A DNA stretch of 64,000 nucleotides. It comes from an uncultured Bacilli bacterium. Its GTDB lineage: Bacteria > Bacillota_I > Bacilli_A > RF39 > UBA660. The stretch covers positions 248,001 through 312,000 of the forward strand of contig CAJTZU010000001.1 in assembly GCA_910584165.1 (NCBI GenBank), written 5' to 3'. Both the position numbers and the translations under genes were made by a program. Under the pieces are notes generated by a model, which saw only the letters and a list, made by a program, of their open reading frames with translations, was not told the DNA's origin and searched no databases. Of this stretch, positions 42,166-50,595 are shown piece by piece; positions within the stretch are counted from its first letter, which is position 1; each line of letters starts with the position of its first letter.

Positions 42166-43047
42166 CTAAGCACGTGGATGAGTATGTAAATAAACATTTC
42201 TAAGACGTTCATTGGAAACATGAGTATAAATAGTTGTTGTACTTAATGATTCATGTCCTAACAAAGCCTGAACACTTCTTAAATCTGCTCCTTCATTTAA
42301 CATATGAGTTGCAAAAGTATGTCTTAAAACATGGGGAGATATATGCAACTTCATCCCCGCTTTTGTAACTGCATCATCCACAACTGTACGAACTTGACGC
42401 TCATTTATCTTATTGCCACGTACTCCTAGTAAAAGATAATCAATATCCTTTTTATTCCATTCTAAATAAGCATTTTTTTGATAATCTAATAATAATTCTT
42501 CACATCTACTACCAAATAAAACAATTCTTTCTTTATTGCCTTTTCCTAAGATATGAATTTCCCTTCTTGAAAAATCGATATCTACCCATTTCATATTTAC
42601 TAACTCTGAAACACGTACCCCTGTTGCATATAAAAGTTCTAAAATAAGAGTATTTCTTTTTCCCAATTGAGTACCATCATCTAAGGCATTTAAAATAGCC
42701 TCTACATCACTATAAGATAACACCTTAGGTAATTTTTTCTCCAATTTAGGATTAGAAATTAAAGTCATAGGATTATTTTCTATAATATTTTTCTTTTTTA
42801 AATATCTATAGAAACTTCTAAGAGTACTAATATGTCTAGAAATTGTTTTATTAGAATACTTTTTATCATATAACAAATTTAAGTAATCTCTAATAGCAGT
42901 ATAGTCTATTTCTTTTATATTTAATTTTTTATCTTCTACAAACTGTAAAAAATCTTCTAAATCATCTCGGTAATTGATAACAGTATAATTAGAATAATTC
43001 TTTTCAAATTCAATATACTCTAAAAAGTCTATCACAAGTTTTCTCAT
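42166..43047 (-). CDS. Site-specific tyrosine recombinase, XerC/XerD type
   Basis: The 293-residue recombinase has the full catalytic set: Arg145 (ATGVRVSEL), Lys169 (GKGNKER), His239 and Arg242 (HVLRHTFATH), His265 (LGHESLSTT) and nucleophile Tyr274 (IYTHVS). The N-terminal SAM-like DNA-binding domain and C-terminal HPRA ending fit the Xer pair that resolves chromosome dimers at dif. Whether it is XerC, XerD or a single Xer cannot be told. No phage or integron genes are near, so it is probably the housekeeping enzyme. It overlaps the upstream unknown gene by four bases. Confidence 0.92.
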   Translation of the reverse strand: MRKLVIDFLEYIEFEKNYSNYTVINYRDDLEDFLQFVEDKKLNIKEIDYTAIRDYLNLLYDKKYSNKTISRHISTLRSFYRYLKKKNIIENNPMTLISNPKLEKKLPKVLSYSDVEAILNALDDGTQLGKRNTLILELLYATGVRVSELVNMKWVDIDFSRREIHILGKGNKERIVLFGSRCEELLLDYQKNAYLEWNKKDIDYLLLGVRGNKINERQVRTVVDDAVTKAGMKLHISPHVLRHTFATHMLNEGADLRSVQALLGHESLSTTTIYTHVSNERLRNVYLHTHPRA

Positions 43048-44147
43048 TTTTCATACCTTTTATTATTAGCATGATTATAACAATCTATCATAAAAGCATC
43101 TGTTAAATCTAATACTGTATTCTCATCTTGTATTCCTGGAATAACAATAATAGCTTTTGGAAATTTTTTAGAATATCTTGGATAAAGCTGGATATCATAA
43201 AGTTCAATAATAACCTCTGCTTGATTGGCAAGAGTAAGCGCAATTAATTTTTCAACCTCTAGTTCTTCTTCAAAAATGCAGAACATAGCAATAGAAGCTT
43301 TCTCTAACTCTGTTAAGGCACTAGAATTTTTATAAAGAGCTGGGCACACCACAGTACCTTCAAATCCATTTTCAGCATATTGATACCATTGTTGATAAAT
43401 TTCCTTTTGTAGCAGACTCTCTATTGTTGTTCCTAATAAAAAGAAATAACCATCTGTAAAAACATTTTGATAATGACGGTCAAAATGAGGATTTCCTAAA
43501 AATCCATCTAAAATATTATATCTTCCTTCTACTCTATCCATTTGGTCATAAATTTCAATATCAGGATCTACTTCGTGATGCTTTGTACTTAAAATTCTTC
43601 TTTCTTGTTGAACTCTAGTTGGTGACACTAAAAAACTAGGACGACTATTCTCTTCTCTAAAAGCCTCTTGATTTAATTGGTCAATTGACTTTGCTTTGGG
43701 ATGAGTTTTTACATATTGCATATAATTCCATATCATATCTCGCATTACTTCAAAATATAATTTATTTCCATCTCGTGGTTGAGTCTCTTTTAAAAATTGA
43801 TAAACACTTCTACTACTTTGCACAAAATGTTTACTTTGCTCTAAGCTATCATAATAATCTAAAAAATTCTCATCATTCAATATTTTCTTAAACGCAATGA
43901 AATGTTTTTCATATAAAACAGTCCATTTTTTATATTCTTTTCTATTTGGTACTAAAAGAGAGACGTTTCCATCGCCACTTTGTGGATATCTTTTTTGAAA
44001 AGCTTGAAATAATCTTTCGTTTTTTCTTCGTATTTCAAAAGAATCTCTAAAAGAGATAGTATAACGATCTATTTGCCAAACTTCCCCTTCCATTAATTTA
44101 ACACCTTCTATACCAGAAGAATCACTTGAAATTGTTAAAAAAGCCAT
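43044..44147 (-). CDS. Hypothetical protein (367 aa) upstream of xer
   Basis: The soluble 367-residue protein starts MAFLTISSDSSGIEGVKLME at 44147 with AGGTGAT upstream. It has a helical middle and a C-terminal alternating strand-helix region (FPKAIIVIPGIQDENTV) but no signal, membrane helix or catalytic motif that I know. It ends within the xer start (ATGA overlap), so the two are coupled, together with the 174-residue protein and tdk. Function unknown. Confidence 0.75.
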   Translation of the reverse strand: MAFLTISSDSSGIEGVKLMEGEVWQIDRYTISFRDSFEIRRKNERLFQAFQKRYPQSGDGNVSLLVPNRKEYKKWTVLYEKHFIAFKKILNDENFLDYYDSLEQSKHFVQSSRSVYQFLKETQPRDGNKLYFEVMRDMIWNYMQYVKTHPKAKSIDQLNQEAFREENSRPSFLVSPTRVQQERRILSTKHHEVDPDIEIYDQMDRVEGRYNILDGFLGNPHFDRHYQNVFTDGYFFLLGTTIESLLQKEIYQQWYQYAENGFEGTVVCPALYKNSSALTELEKASIAMFCIFEEELEVEKLIALTLANQAEVIIELYDIQLYPRYSKKFPKAIIVIPGIQDENTVLDLTDAFMIDCYNHANNKRYEK

Positions 44148-44193
44148 ATAATCACCTAAGTTCATTATAACTAAATTAGTTCCTAAAAATCAA

Positions 44194-44223
44194 GAAAAAA
44201 AGTATTGAAAATTCAATACTTTT
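44194..44223 (-). terminator. Intrinsic terminator of the coiled-coil gene pair
   Basis: AAAGTATTGAA-AA-TTCAATACTTT with a seven-base T-run on the minus strand, overlapping the stop at 44222. Confidence 0.88.
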
Positions 44224-45298
44224 AATTTGTTTCATTAAAACGATCTACTCCTCTTGTAAAATCATCCACTAATTGATTAAACTTCAAAAGATTATCCGCT
44301 AACTCTTTTTTCTCTTTATCACATTGAATTCTTTCTTGTTGGATAGCATTTCTTTCTATGTCTAATTGTTCTTTTCTCTTTACTAAGCCTTCTTCAATCT
44401 GAGTGATTCCTTGAACACGCTCTTGATAAGACTTATCAAGTTCTTGATCTCTTTTCGCTAAAGTAGCTAATGTTTCTGCTTTTTCTTTTTCAAAAGCTTT
44501 CTTCTCTATTTCAAAGGCTTCCTTAGCTCGACTTAAAAGAGTCATTTGTTCTTCTACTTCTGTCTTCTTTTCTTTCAATTTAGCATAAACATCTTCTTTA
44601 TAGGCATTAATTTCTGCATAATCGCTTTGTTTATTTTGTTCATGCTCTTCCTGTAATTTTTTTAATTCTAAGAATTTCTCATCAATACGCTTTTTAATTT
44701 CCGCATTTTTATTAACCATATCAGAAGCACCCTTAACATTGCTAGAAACTTTTGCAAATAATTGATTTAAGCTATCAATATCTACTTGCTCTTCTTTTGG
44801 CGCTACCATGGAAGGAACTAACTTTGGTGGCTCAGCTGGCTCAACAGCGCTATCCTCCTTTGGAATTTCTACAATTTTCGGAGTTGGGATTGTAACTTTT
44901 TCTACTTTTACCTCATCCTTTTTACTGTCAAGAGAACCATTTAAATAAGCATCAAGACTAGCTCTTTTCTCTTCTGTTTTTTGATATCTCTCAGCTTTCC
45001 CACTTACCTTTGGCAGCTCAGGAGTAAGCTCTTTAATATCTTCTTTAGAAGGTTCTTCTTTCTTAACTACAGTTTTTGGTGTAACCTTCTCTGTATATAC
45101 TTCTGCCTTCTTTTCTTTTGGTTTTAAATCCTCAATACTATCAGAATAAAAAGAAACTAAATCCTCATCTTCTATTACCCCTTTAGAAATAGGTGCCATT
45201 TCCTCGTCATCTAAAAGTGTTAAAGCATCATCATCATCAATCTCAATACTTGTTAATTCATTTAATATTTCATCCGTCTCTGTTCTTCTTGTATTCAT
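44222..45298 (-). CDS. Coiled-coil protein with acidic N-terminus (358 aa)
   Basis: The 358-residue protein has a very acidic first ~50 residues, a Lys/Glu/Pro-rich linker (about 60-165), and a long coiled coil in the second half with Lys/Glu heptads (ELKKLQEEHEQNK; FEIEKKAFEKEKAE). There is no signal peptide or membrane helix. GAGGTGAG precedes the ATG. It follows another coiled-coil gene by eight bases. A structural or scaffold role is inferred from composition only. Confidence 0.75.
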   Translation of the reverse strand: MNTRRTETDEILNELTSIEIDDDDALTLLDDEEMAPISKGVIEDEDLVSFYSDSIEDLKPKEKKAEVYTEKVTPKTVVKKEEPSKEDIKELTPELPKVSGKAERYQKTEEKRASLDAYLNGSLDSKKDEVKVEKVTIPTPKIVEIPKEDSAVEPAEPPKLVPSMVAPKEEQVDIDSLNQLFAKVSSNVKGASDMVNKNAEIKKRIDEKFLELKKLQEEHEQNKQSDYAEINAYKEDVYAKLKEKKTEVEEQMTLLSRAKEAFEIEKKAFEKEKAETLATLAKRDQELDKSYQERVQGITQIEEGLVKRKEQLDIERNAIQQERIQCDKEKKELADNLLKFNQLVDDFTRGVDRFNETN

Positions 45299-45306
45299 AA
45301 CTCACC

Positions 45307-45720
45307 TCATTTATTGGAACTAGTATTTTGATAATCATCTAAAAATTCTTTAAAATTCAAACAATTATTTAATATTTCTCTCGTTTCTAACTGCATCTTT
45401 TGCTTTTCTAATTCCTTATACTTTTCAAATTCTAATTTTGCTTCCTGAAAGGTTTCTTCATCCAATCTTCGTTGTTTTTCATATTGCCTGCGGATACGTT
45501 CAAAATGACTTCTGTCCTGTTTTAAGATTTCTCTTTCTAAATTAAGTCTATCATATGCAATGCTTTTTTCTATTTCAAATTTCTTACGCTCTCTACGTAA
45601 AATATCTAATTCTACGTCTTCACTTTTTACAGGAACAGGTTCTAGAGTCTCAATCTCTTCTGCTAAATCCAATAAATCCTTTTTTTCAGTATTTATGGCC
45701 AATCTTTCATTCACATTCAT
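45307..45720 (-). CDS. Small coiled-coil protein (137 aa)
   Basis: The 137-residue protein is almost entirely coiled coil from residue ~40 (LRRERKKFEIEKSIAYDRL, EILKQDRSHFERIRRQYEKQ). The short N-terminal segment LLDLAEEIETLEPVPV recalls the acidic start of the next protein. GAGG precedes the ATG. Its position eight bases before a second coiled-coil protein suggests that the two interact. Function unknown. Confidence 0.74.
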   Translation of the reverse strand: MNVNERLAINTEKKDLLDLAEEIETLEPVPVKSEDVELDILRRERKKFEIEKSIAYDRLNLEREILKQDRSHFERIRRQYEKQRRLDEETFQEAKLEFEKYKELEKQKMQLETREILNNCLNFKEFLDDYQNTSSNK

Positions 45721-45811
45721 ATTAAAACCTCTTTATCTTTTATGTTATATCTATTTCATTATATCATAATCTTTTTTAAAAAAATAGTTTTTTTAAAAAT
45801 TCTTTTCATTT

Positions 45812-47965
45812 CTAAAGAGAAAAATCAATATCTAATGAAATTTTTGTATTTTTTTGATACTTCTTCATTAAAAATTCTATCTCTTTTCTTACCTCCATAG
45901 AATTTTTATACTTTAATAAAATCTGAAAATAATATGAATTGTTATATTTAGGAAGATAAGAAGCAGTAGGCCCTAAAACAGATACTTCCTTAGGTAAATG
46001 GGTAGAAAGATAATACTGTATTTTTTCACTTTCTTCTAAAGCAATATCATAATCTTTACTAATTACTTTTAACATTCCTAGGTTTTGATAAGGAGGATAT
46101 TTTAATAACTTTCTAATTTCCATCTCTTCTTCATAAAATTTTTCATAATTATGCTCTTTCGCACAGGCAATACTATAATGCTCTAAATTAAATCCCTGAA
46201 TAATAACTTTTCCTTCTTTTTGAGCTCTTCCTGCCCTACCCGCAACCTGACTCAATAAGGAGTACGTTCTTTCTGCACTTCTAAAATCGGGAATATTTAA
46301 ACTAGCATCTCCATTAATAACACCTACTAAGGTTACATCTTCAAAATCTAGGCCTTTCGCAATCATTTGTGTTCCTATCAATACCTGATACTTTTTCTTA
46401 GAAAAATCTTTTATCATCCGATCGTGACTTCCTTTTTTGGAAGTCGTATCAATATCCATACGAATAGAAGAAATCGCTGGAAATAATTTCTGAAATTCTT
46501 CTTCCAATTTTTCTGTTCCCATTCCAAATTGATCAATTTGTTTACTATTACAATTTGGGCAAACTTGTGGTTTATAAGTTGTATAATTACAATAATGGCA
46601 TTTCATTACATTATTTTTTTTATGATAAGTTAAAGGAATTTCACAATTAGGGCAAATGACTTTATAACCACATTCATGACAAGTTACTGCTGTAGAATAA
46701 CCTCTTCTATTCAACAATAAAATTACTTGTTCCTGTTTTTGAAAACATTCCTGCATTGCTAATAATAATTCCTTAGAAAAAATACGATATCCTTTTTTTA
46801 AATTTTCTGTCATATCTACTAAAGTTACTTCTGGCATACTTCTAGAAATTCTTTTTGTCATTTTTAACAATTCATACACACCTAACCTCGCTCGAGTATA
46901 GCTTTCCAAAGAAGGTGTTGCACTACCTAAAACAACAGGACAACAATGATATTTGGCACGTTTTAAAGCAATATCAATCGCATGATATTTAGGATTATTC
47001 TCTTGCTTATAAGTGGCCGTATGTTCCTCATCCACAATAAGAATTCCTAGATTCGTAAATGGTGCGAATATAGCACTTCTAGCGCCTATTGCAATAGATA
47101 CTTCTTTTCTAGCAATTTTTCTCCACTCATCATATTTTTCTCCAGCACTTAATCTAGAATGAAGAATAGCAATAGCATCTCCAAATCGTTTTTGAAAAGT
47201 TTCTACTAACTGAGGAGTTAAACTAATTTCTGGAACTAATACGATTGCTTCTTTTTTCTCCTTTATTACCTCTTCAATTAAACGCATATAAACTTCTGTT
47301 TTTCCACTTCCTGTTACTCCATGTAGCAAAAAAGGGGCAAATGTATTTTTTTTCATAAAAATTCTATCTAGTACCTGTTTTTGCTCCTCTGTTAAATCTG
47401 GTTTTTTAGTAATTTCTACCATTGCATTTTGAATTCTATATACTTCTTTTTTTTCTTCTTTAAGAACTTTTTTATTTACTAAAGATTTAATAGTAGAGGT
47501 ATACTCCTTTAATTCATTTTTTTCTACTTCTTTTGTGCCTATAATATCCATTACTTCTTTTTGTTTCTGCGTTTTGGGAACATAGGAAAAATCTAAAACA
47601 GAAAGATACGAAGCTTCTTTCTTAGCAACTGTATACCCATTCTTAGCCTTTAAAGCACTTGGCAGCATAGTCTGATAAGAAGAAATCAAACTACACATTG
47701 TTTTTTTACTAATATACTTTCCTAATTCTAATAATTCTTGATTTAAAATTGTCTCTTCATCGATACTAGCAGAAATCTCTTTGAGAGAAAAGTTTACTTG
47801 TTTCTCATCTTTAGCCAAAACAAAGCCTTCCACCATACGCGAACCAAAAGGTACTAAAACTCTTTTTCCTACTTCAATATCTTTCTCTAAAGAAGCTGGT
47901 ATTTGATAAGAAAACGTTTTATCAATTTGTTTTGCCTTTACTTCTACTAGTACCTCTGCAACCAT
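45812..47965 (-). CDS. priA: Primosomal protein N' (replication restart helicase)
   Basis: This 717-residue superfamily 2 helicase reloads the replisome at stalled forks. It has an N-terminal 3'-DNA-binding domain (AKQIDKTFSYQIP), Walker A HGVTGSGKTEVYM, Walker B with LIVDEEHTATYKQ, and the zinc module with four CxxC pairs (CHECGYKVICPNC ... CHYCNY ... CPNC). It also has the GTQMIAKGLDFEDV and QVAGRAGRA helicase motifs. Start at 47965 with AGGTGAT; the extension into the upstream gap is not supported. It follows two unknown genes closely. Confidence 0.96.
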   Translation of the reverse strand: MVAEVLVEVKAKQIDKTFSYQIPASLEKDIEVGKRVLVPFGSRMVEGFVLAKDEKQVNFSLKEISASIDEETILNQELLELGKYISKKTMCSLISSYQTMLPSALKAKNGYTVAKKEASYLSVLDFSYVPKTQKQKEVMDIIGTKEVEKNELKEYTSTIKSLVNKKVLKEEKKEVYRIQNAMVEITKKPDLTEEQKQVLDRIFMKKNTFAPFLLHGVTGSGKTEVYMRLIEEVIKEKKEAIVLVPEISLTPQLVETFQKRFGDAIAILHSRLSAGEKYDEWRKIARKEVSIAIGARSAIFAPFTNLGILIVDEEHTATYKQENNPKYHAIDIALKRAKYHCCPVVLGSATPSLESYTRARLGVYELLKMTKRISRSMPEVTLVDMTENLKKGYRIFSKELLLAMQECFQKQEQVILLLNRRGYSTAVTCHECGYKVICPNCEIPLTYHKKNNVMKCHYCNYTTYKPQVCPNCNSKQIDQFGMGTEKLEEEFQKLFPAISSIRMDIDTTSKKGSHDRMIKDFSKKKYQVLIGTQMIAKGLDFEDVTLVGVINGDASLNIPDFRSAERTYSLLSQVAGRAGRAQKEGKVIIQGFNLEHYSIACAKEHNYEKFYEEEMEIRKLLKYPPYQNLGMLKVISKDYDIALEESEKIQYYLSTHLPKEVSVLGPTASYLPKYNNSYYFQILLKYKNSMEVRKEIEFLMKKYQKNTKISLDIDFSL

Positions 47966-48021
47966 TCTATCACCTAAGGTCATTTTAACATTAGATAATT
48001 TAAGTGTCAACAAAAAAGATG

Positions 48022-48972
48022 TTATCCTTTTAAAGTGCGGATAGCATCTTTGGTTTGCTTTTGATAAGTATCAAAACTTTTCATAAAAATAGTAGCAATA
48101 TTCTTTTCCCTACTCTTCTTTTTAGCATACTCTTCTTCAAAAATCTTATTAATCATTTTTTTAAAAGATTTTTCATCTACTGTACTTTCTTCTACAAATT
48201 GTCTAATAATTCCCTCTAAATATTTTCTTAAAAAATCCTCATCTTTTTCTAATAATAAAGAAGGTTCAGAAAATAGCTGATAATTCATAAAATAAGGTAT
48301 CATAAAATTATCATTGGTAGATGGTTTATTTTTTACACTAAAGGCTTTTTCTAAAATAGCATAGCTCTCCAAAAAGTCAAATAATTCTAATATTTTTTTA
48401 TAATTTTCATGGGTCACTAAAAGTCCTGTATGCCTAATAGGAGAACGAACTAAAGAAGCACCTTCTAAAGTTTTCATAAAAACACAATCTCTTAAAGGCT
48501 TTAAGAATTCAAAAATTTGTTCTAAACGTTCTTTGATGAGTTTCTGGGAATTCTTTTTAGTTTCTACTTCTTTTCGTTTTACTTTTAGTGATACTTCTAA
48601 GGAAATATCTTCATTACGGTAACTACTATTTCCTACTACTCTTAAAGTACTTTCATCAGAAGCTTTTTCTTGTTCTAATAAAATATCATATTGCTTTTTT
48701 AAAAATTCATCTAATCTACAGAATAAAGTATAAAGAAATCTATTTTCATAATTTTTTTTAGCTTCTTCTACCTCTACTAAAATCAATGAGGAAGATTCCA
48801 TTGTATTTTTTAGGAAAGGAAGATATTTTTCTACTACATTCAGCCAAGAATAATCTAATACTTCAAATTTTTTAGAAACATCTAATTCTGTTTTCAAAGT
48901 AGTGCTATCTTTAAATGCTTGATAATCTTCTATTGGAATTTCCATTAAACAGTCAAGCCATTCTCGATTCAT
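48022..48972 (-). CDS. Hypothetical protein (316 aa) upstream of priA
   Basis: The soluble, helical, charged 316-residue protein starts MNREWLDCLMEIPIEDYQAF. AAGGAG sets the ATG at 48972, which overlaps the preceding gene's stop (ATGA). No membrane helix or known motif; the C-terminal ~60 residues are Lys/Glu-rich. It is paired with the unknown gene upstream and lies 56 bases before priA. I recognise no family. Confidence 0.74.
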   Translation of the reverse strand: MNREWLDCLMEIPIEDYQAFKDSTTLKTELDVSKKFEVLDYSWLNVVEKYLPFLKNTMESSSLILVEVEEAKKNYENRFLYTLFCRLDEFLKKQYDILLEQEKASDESTLRVVGNSSYRNEDISLEVSLKVKRKEVETKKNSQKLIKERLEQIFEFLKPLRDCVFMKTLEGASLVRSPIRHTGLLVTHENYKKILELFDFLESYAILEKAFSVKNKPSTNDNFMIPYFMNYQLFSEPSLLLEKDEDFLRKYLEGIIRQFVEESTVDEKSFKKMINKIFEEEYAKKKSREKNIATIFMKSFDTYQKQTKDAIRTLKG

Positions 48973-50054
48973 GATAATTCTCCTTCCCAAAGAATAAAAC
49001 GAATATCTTTATCTTCCCATAAAGAGTAACTTTTACTATGATTTTCTAAAAATTCTGGAGTTGTAAATATATATTGAATAAAGTCAAAACTATTTTGTTT
49101 CATCTCAACACCTTCAATATTCTTCATTCCTAAAGCATATCCTTTATTAGCAAAATCTTTCAATTTTTTAGTATGACGACTAATCTCTTTATAGGAAAAA
49201 ACAAATACTAAAGAAGAACGGAATCTCTCATTTTTCGTAATTATCTCTAACATTTCTAAATACTTTTCCTTTTCTAATAATTCTATTGGCATTGATAAAA
49301 AGTATTTAGAAGGTGTCTTTTCCGTTAATATTTCCTGTAAACAATTGGTAGAAAGACGTTCTATATTAATTAAAAATTGTTCTAAATAAAATTCTTTTTT
49401 CTGATATACTTGCCTAATTTCTTGTGGAGAATACCTAGATAACATTTTAATTTCATAAATTCCCCTTACTAAATATCCATTACTATAATCTAGTAATGGT
49501 TCTAATTCTATCTGATATTGACCATCTTCTAATAATTTAAAAAACTTACGATAAGTAGAAACTTCTTTCTTGATAAAATTAGAAAGTTCTGTTTCAAACT
49601 CTTTCTTTTTTCCTTCCTCTGTAATTTTCAATCTGCTTTGATATTTTTTCACAAAGATATCAAACCAAGTCTGATAATCTTTTTCATAGTTTTTATCAAT
49701 TACTTGAATAAGAACCAAAGATAAATAAAGAGCATTGGAAAGAAAAATGATAGTGTGAATATCGTTTTTTATCTTATCTTCTATTTCATTTTCTTTATAA
49801 AAATAAATAGTAGATAAAAGACTCATTTTAAGTAAATCATCTTTTACATTATCCGTTGAGAAATATTGATTTAATTCGTCTAAGTTTACTTTCTCGTGCA
49901 AATAAAAATCACGATAATAAATAGAAACTATTTTCTCTATTGTTTTATTTAATTTTGCTTTATCATCTATTAAATATTTAATAAATAATAATGATGAACG
50001 AATCGTTGCTTTTCTTTTTCGTTCTATGAAAACTGATAAAATATCATTTCCCAT
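48969..50054 (-). CDS. Hypothetical protein (361 aa), partner of the next unknown
   Basis: The soluble 361-residue protein starts MGNDILSVFIERKRKATIRS with AAAGGAGGAG upstream. It is helical, with a Lys/Arg/Tyr-rich middle, and shows no signal, membrane segment or catalytic motif. It overlaps the following unknown gene by four bases, so they are probably made in fixed ratio and may form a complex. A pilin-like gene with its own terminator lies upstream. Function unknown. Confidence 0.74.
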   Translation of the reverse strand: MGNDILSVFIERKRKATIRSSLLFIKYLIDDKAKLNKTIEKIVSIYYRDFYLHEKVNLDELNQYFSTDNVKDDLLKMSLLSTIYFYKENEIEDKIKNDIHTIIFLSNALYLSLVLIQVIDKNYEKDYQTWFDIFVKKYQSRLKITEEGKKKEFETELSNFIKKEVSTYRKFFKLLEDGQYQIELEPLLDYSNGYLVRGIYEIKMLSRYSPQEIRQVYQKKEFYLEQFLINIERLSTNCLQEILTEKTPSKYFLSMPIELLEKEKYLEMLEIITKNERFRSSLVFVFSYKEISRHTKKLKDFANKGYALGMKNIEGVEMKQNSFDFIQYIFTTPEFLENHSKSYSLWEDKDIRFILWEGELS

Positions 50055-50072
50055 ATACTCCTCCTTTTACTC

Positions 50073-50101
50073 AATAAAAAAGAACTACATTCTTTTTTAT
50101 T
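50073..50101 (-). terminator. Intrinsic terminator of the pilin-like gene
   Basis: AATAAAAAAGAA-CTACA-TTCTTTTTTATT is a twelve-base inverted repeat spanning the stop codon at 50097. Confidence 0.82.
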
Positions 50102-50513
50102 TGCATTTATCAACACTTACGCCACTAGAGGTAGCATCTCCACAAAAACCATTAGATTCTAAATGAAAGGTTACTTTTCCATCAGAATCTACCATACCAC
50201 TACCTATACCATTTCCAAGATTCCCAGAAATTTCTATAGTTGGGTCAGGTATTCCATTAAGTGTGCCTACATAATAAAGTCTTCCATTTGAATATTTATA
50301 GGTTGCGTTTCTATTAAAGCCTTCATCGTTGTAATGAACACTATAAAAATTTTCAATGGCACGTACTGCCCCATCCATACTAGAAGCAAAAGAACTTTTT
50401 CTAGAATTTTCTATTATATTTAAAATAATGGGAGAGGCAATTAAAGCAATTAATGCCAAAATAACAACAACAGCAAGTAACTCTACTAGTGTAAAACCTT
50501 TTTTATTCTTCAT
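50097..50513 (-). CDS. Type IV pilin-like / pseudopilin protein
   Basis: The 138-residue protein starts MKNKKGFTLVELLAVVVILA, a class III prepilin leader (KKG^FTLVE, with Glu5 after the cut) running into the hydrophobic assembly helix. A globular part follows, with a C-terminal Cys pair (FCGDATSSG ... DKC) that may form a disulfide loop. AGAAGG sets the ATG at 50513. No prepilin peptidase, assembly ATPase or other pilin gene is adjacent; it is isolated between pheT and an unknown pair and has its own terminator. It could serve a Com or type IV pilus system encoded elsewhere. Confidence 0.88.
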   Translation of the reverse strand: MKNKKGFTLVELLAVVVILALIALIASPIILNIIENSRKSSFASSMDGAVRAIENFYSVHYNDEGFNRNATYKYSNGRLYYVGTLNGIPDPTIEISGNLGNGIGSGMVDSDGKVTFHLESNGFCGDATSSGVSVDKCK

Positions 50514-50567
50514 ACGATACCTTCTTACTATATCAATAAGTATATCAAAAATAGACATCTTTTTCAA

Positions 50568-50595
50568 TAAAAAAAGGAATAATTACTTATTCCTT
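50568..50595 (-). terminator. Intrinsic terminator of the pheST operon
   Basis: Minus strand AAGGAATAA-GTAA-TTATTCCTT followed by a seven-base T-run, across the pheT stop codon. Confidence 0.9.

Noticed and set aside
42166..43047. Xer-type recombinase as an integrase marking a mobile element
   Set aside because: It is embedded in a housekeeping operon, ends HPRA like chromosomal Xer proteins, and no attachment-site repeats or phage genes flank it.
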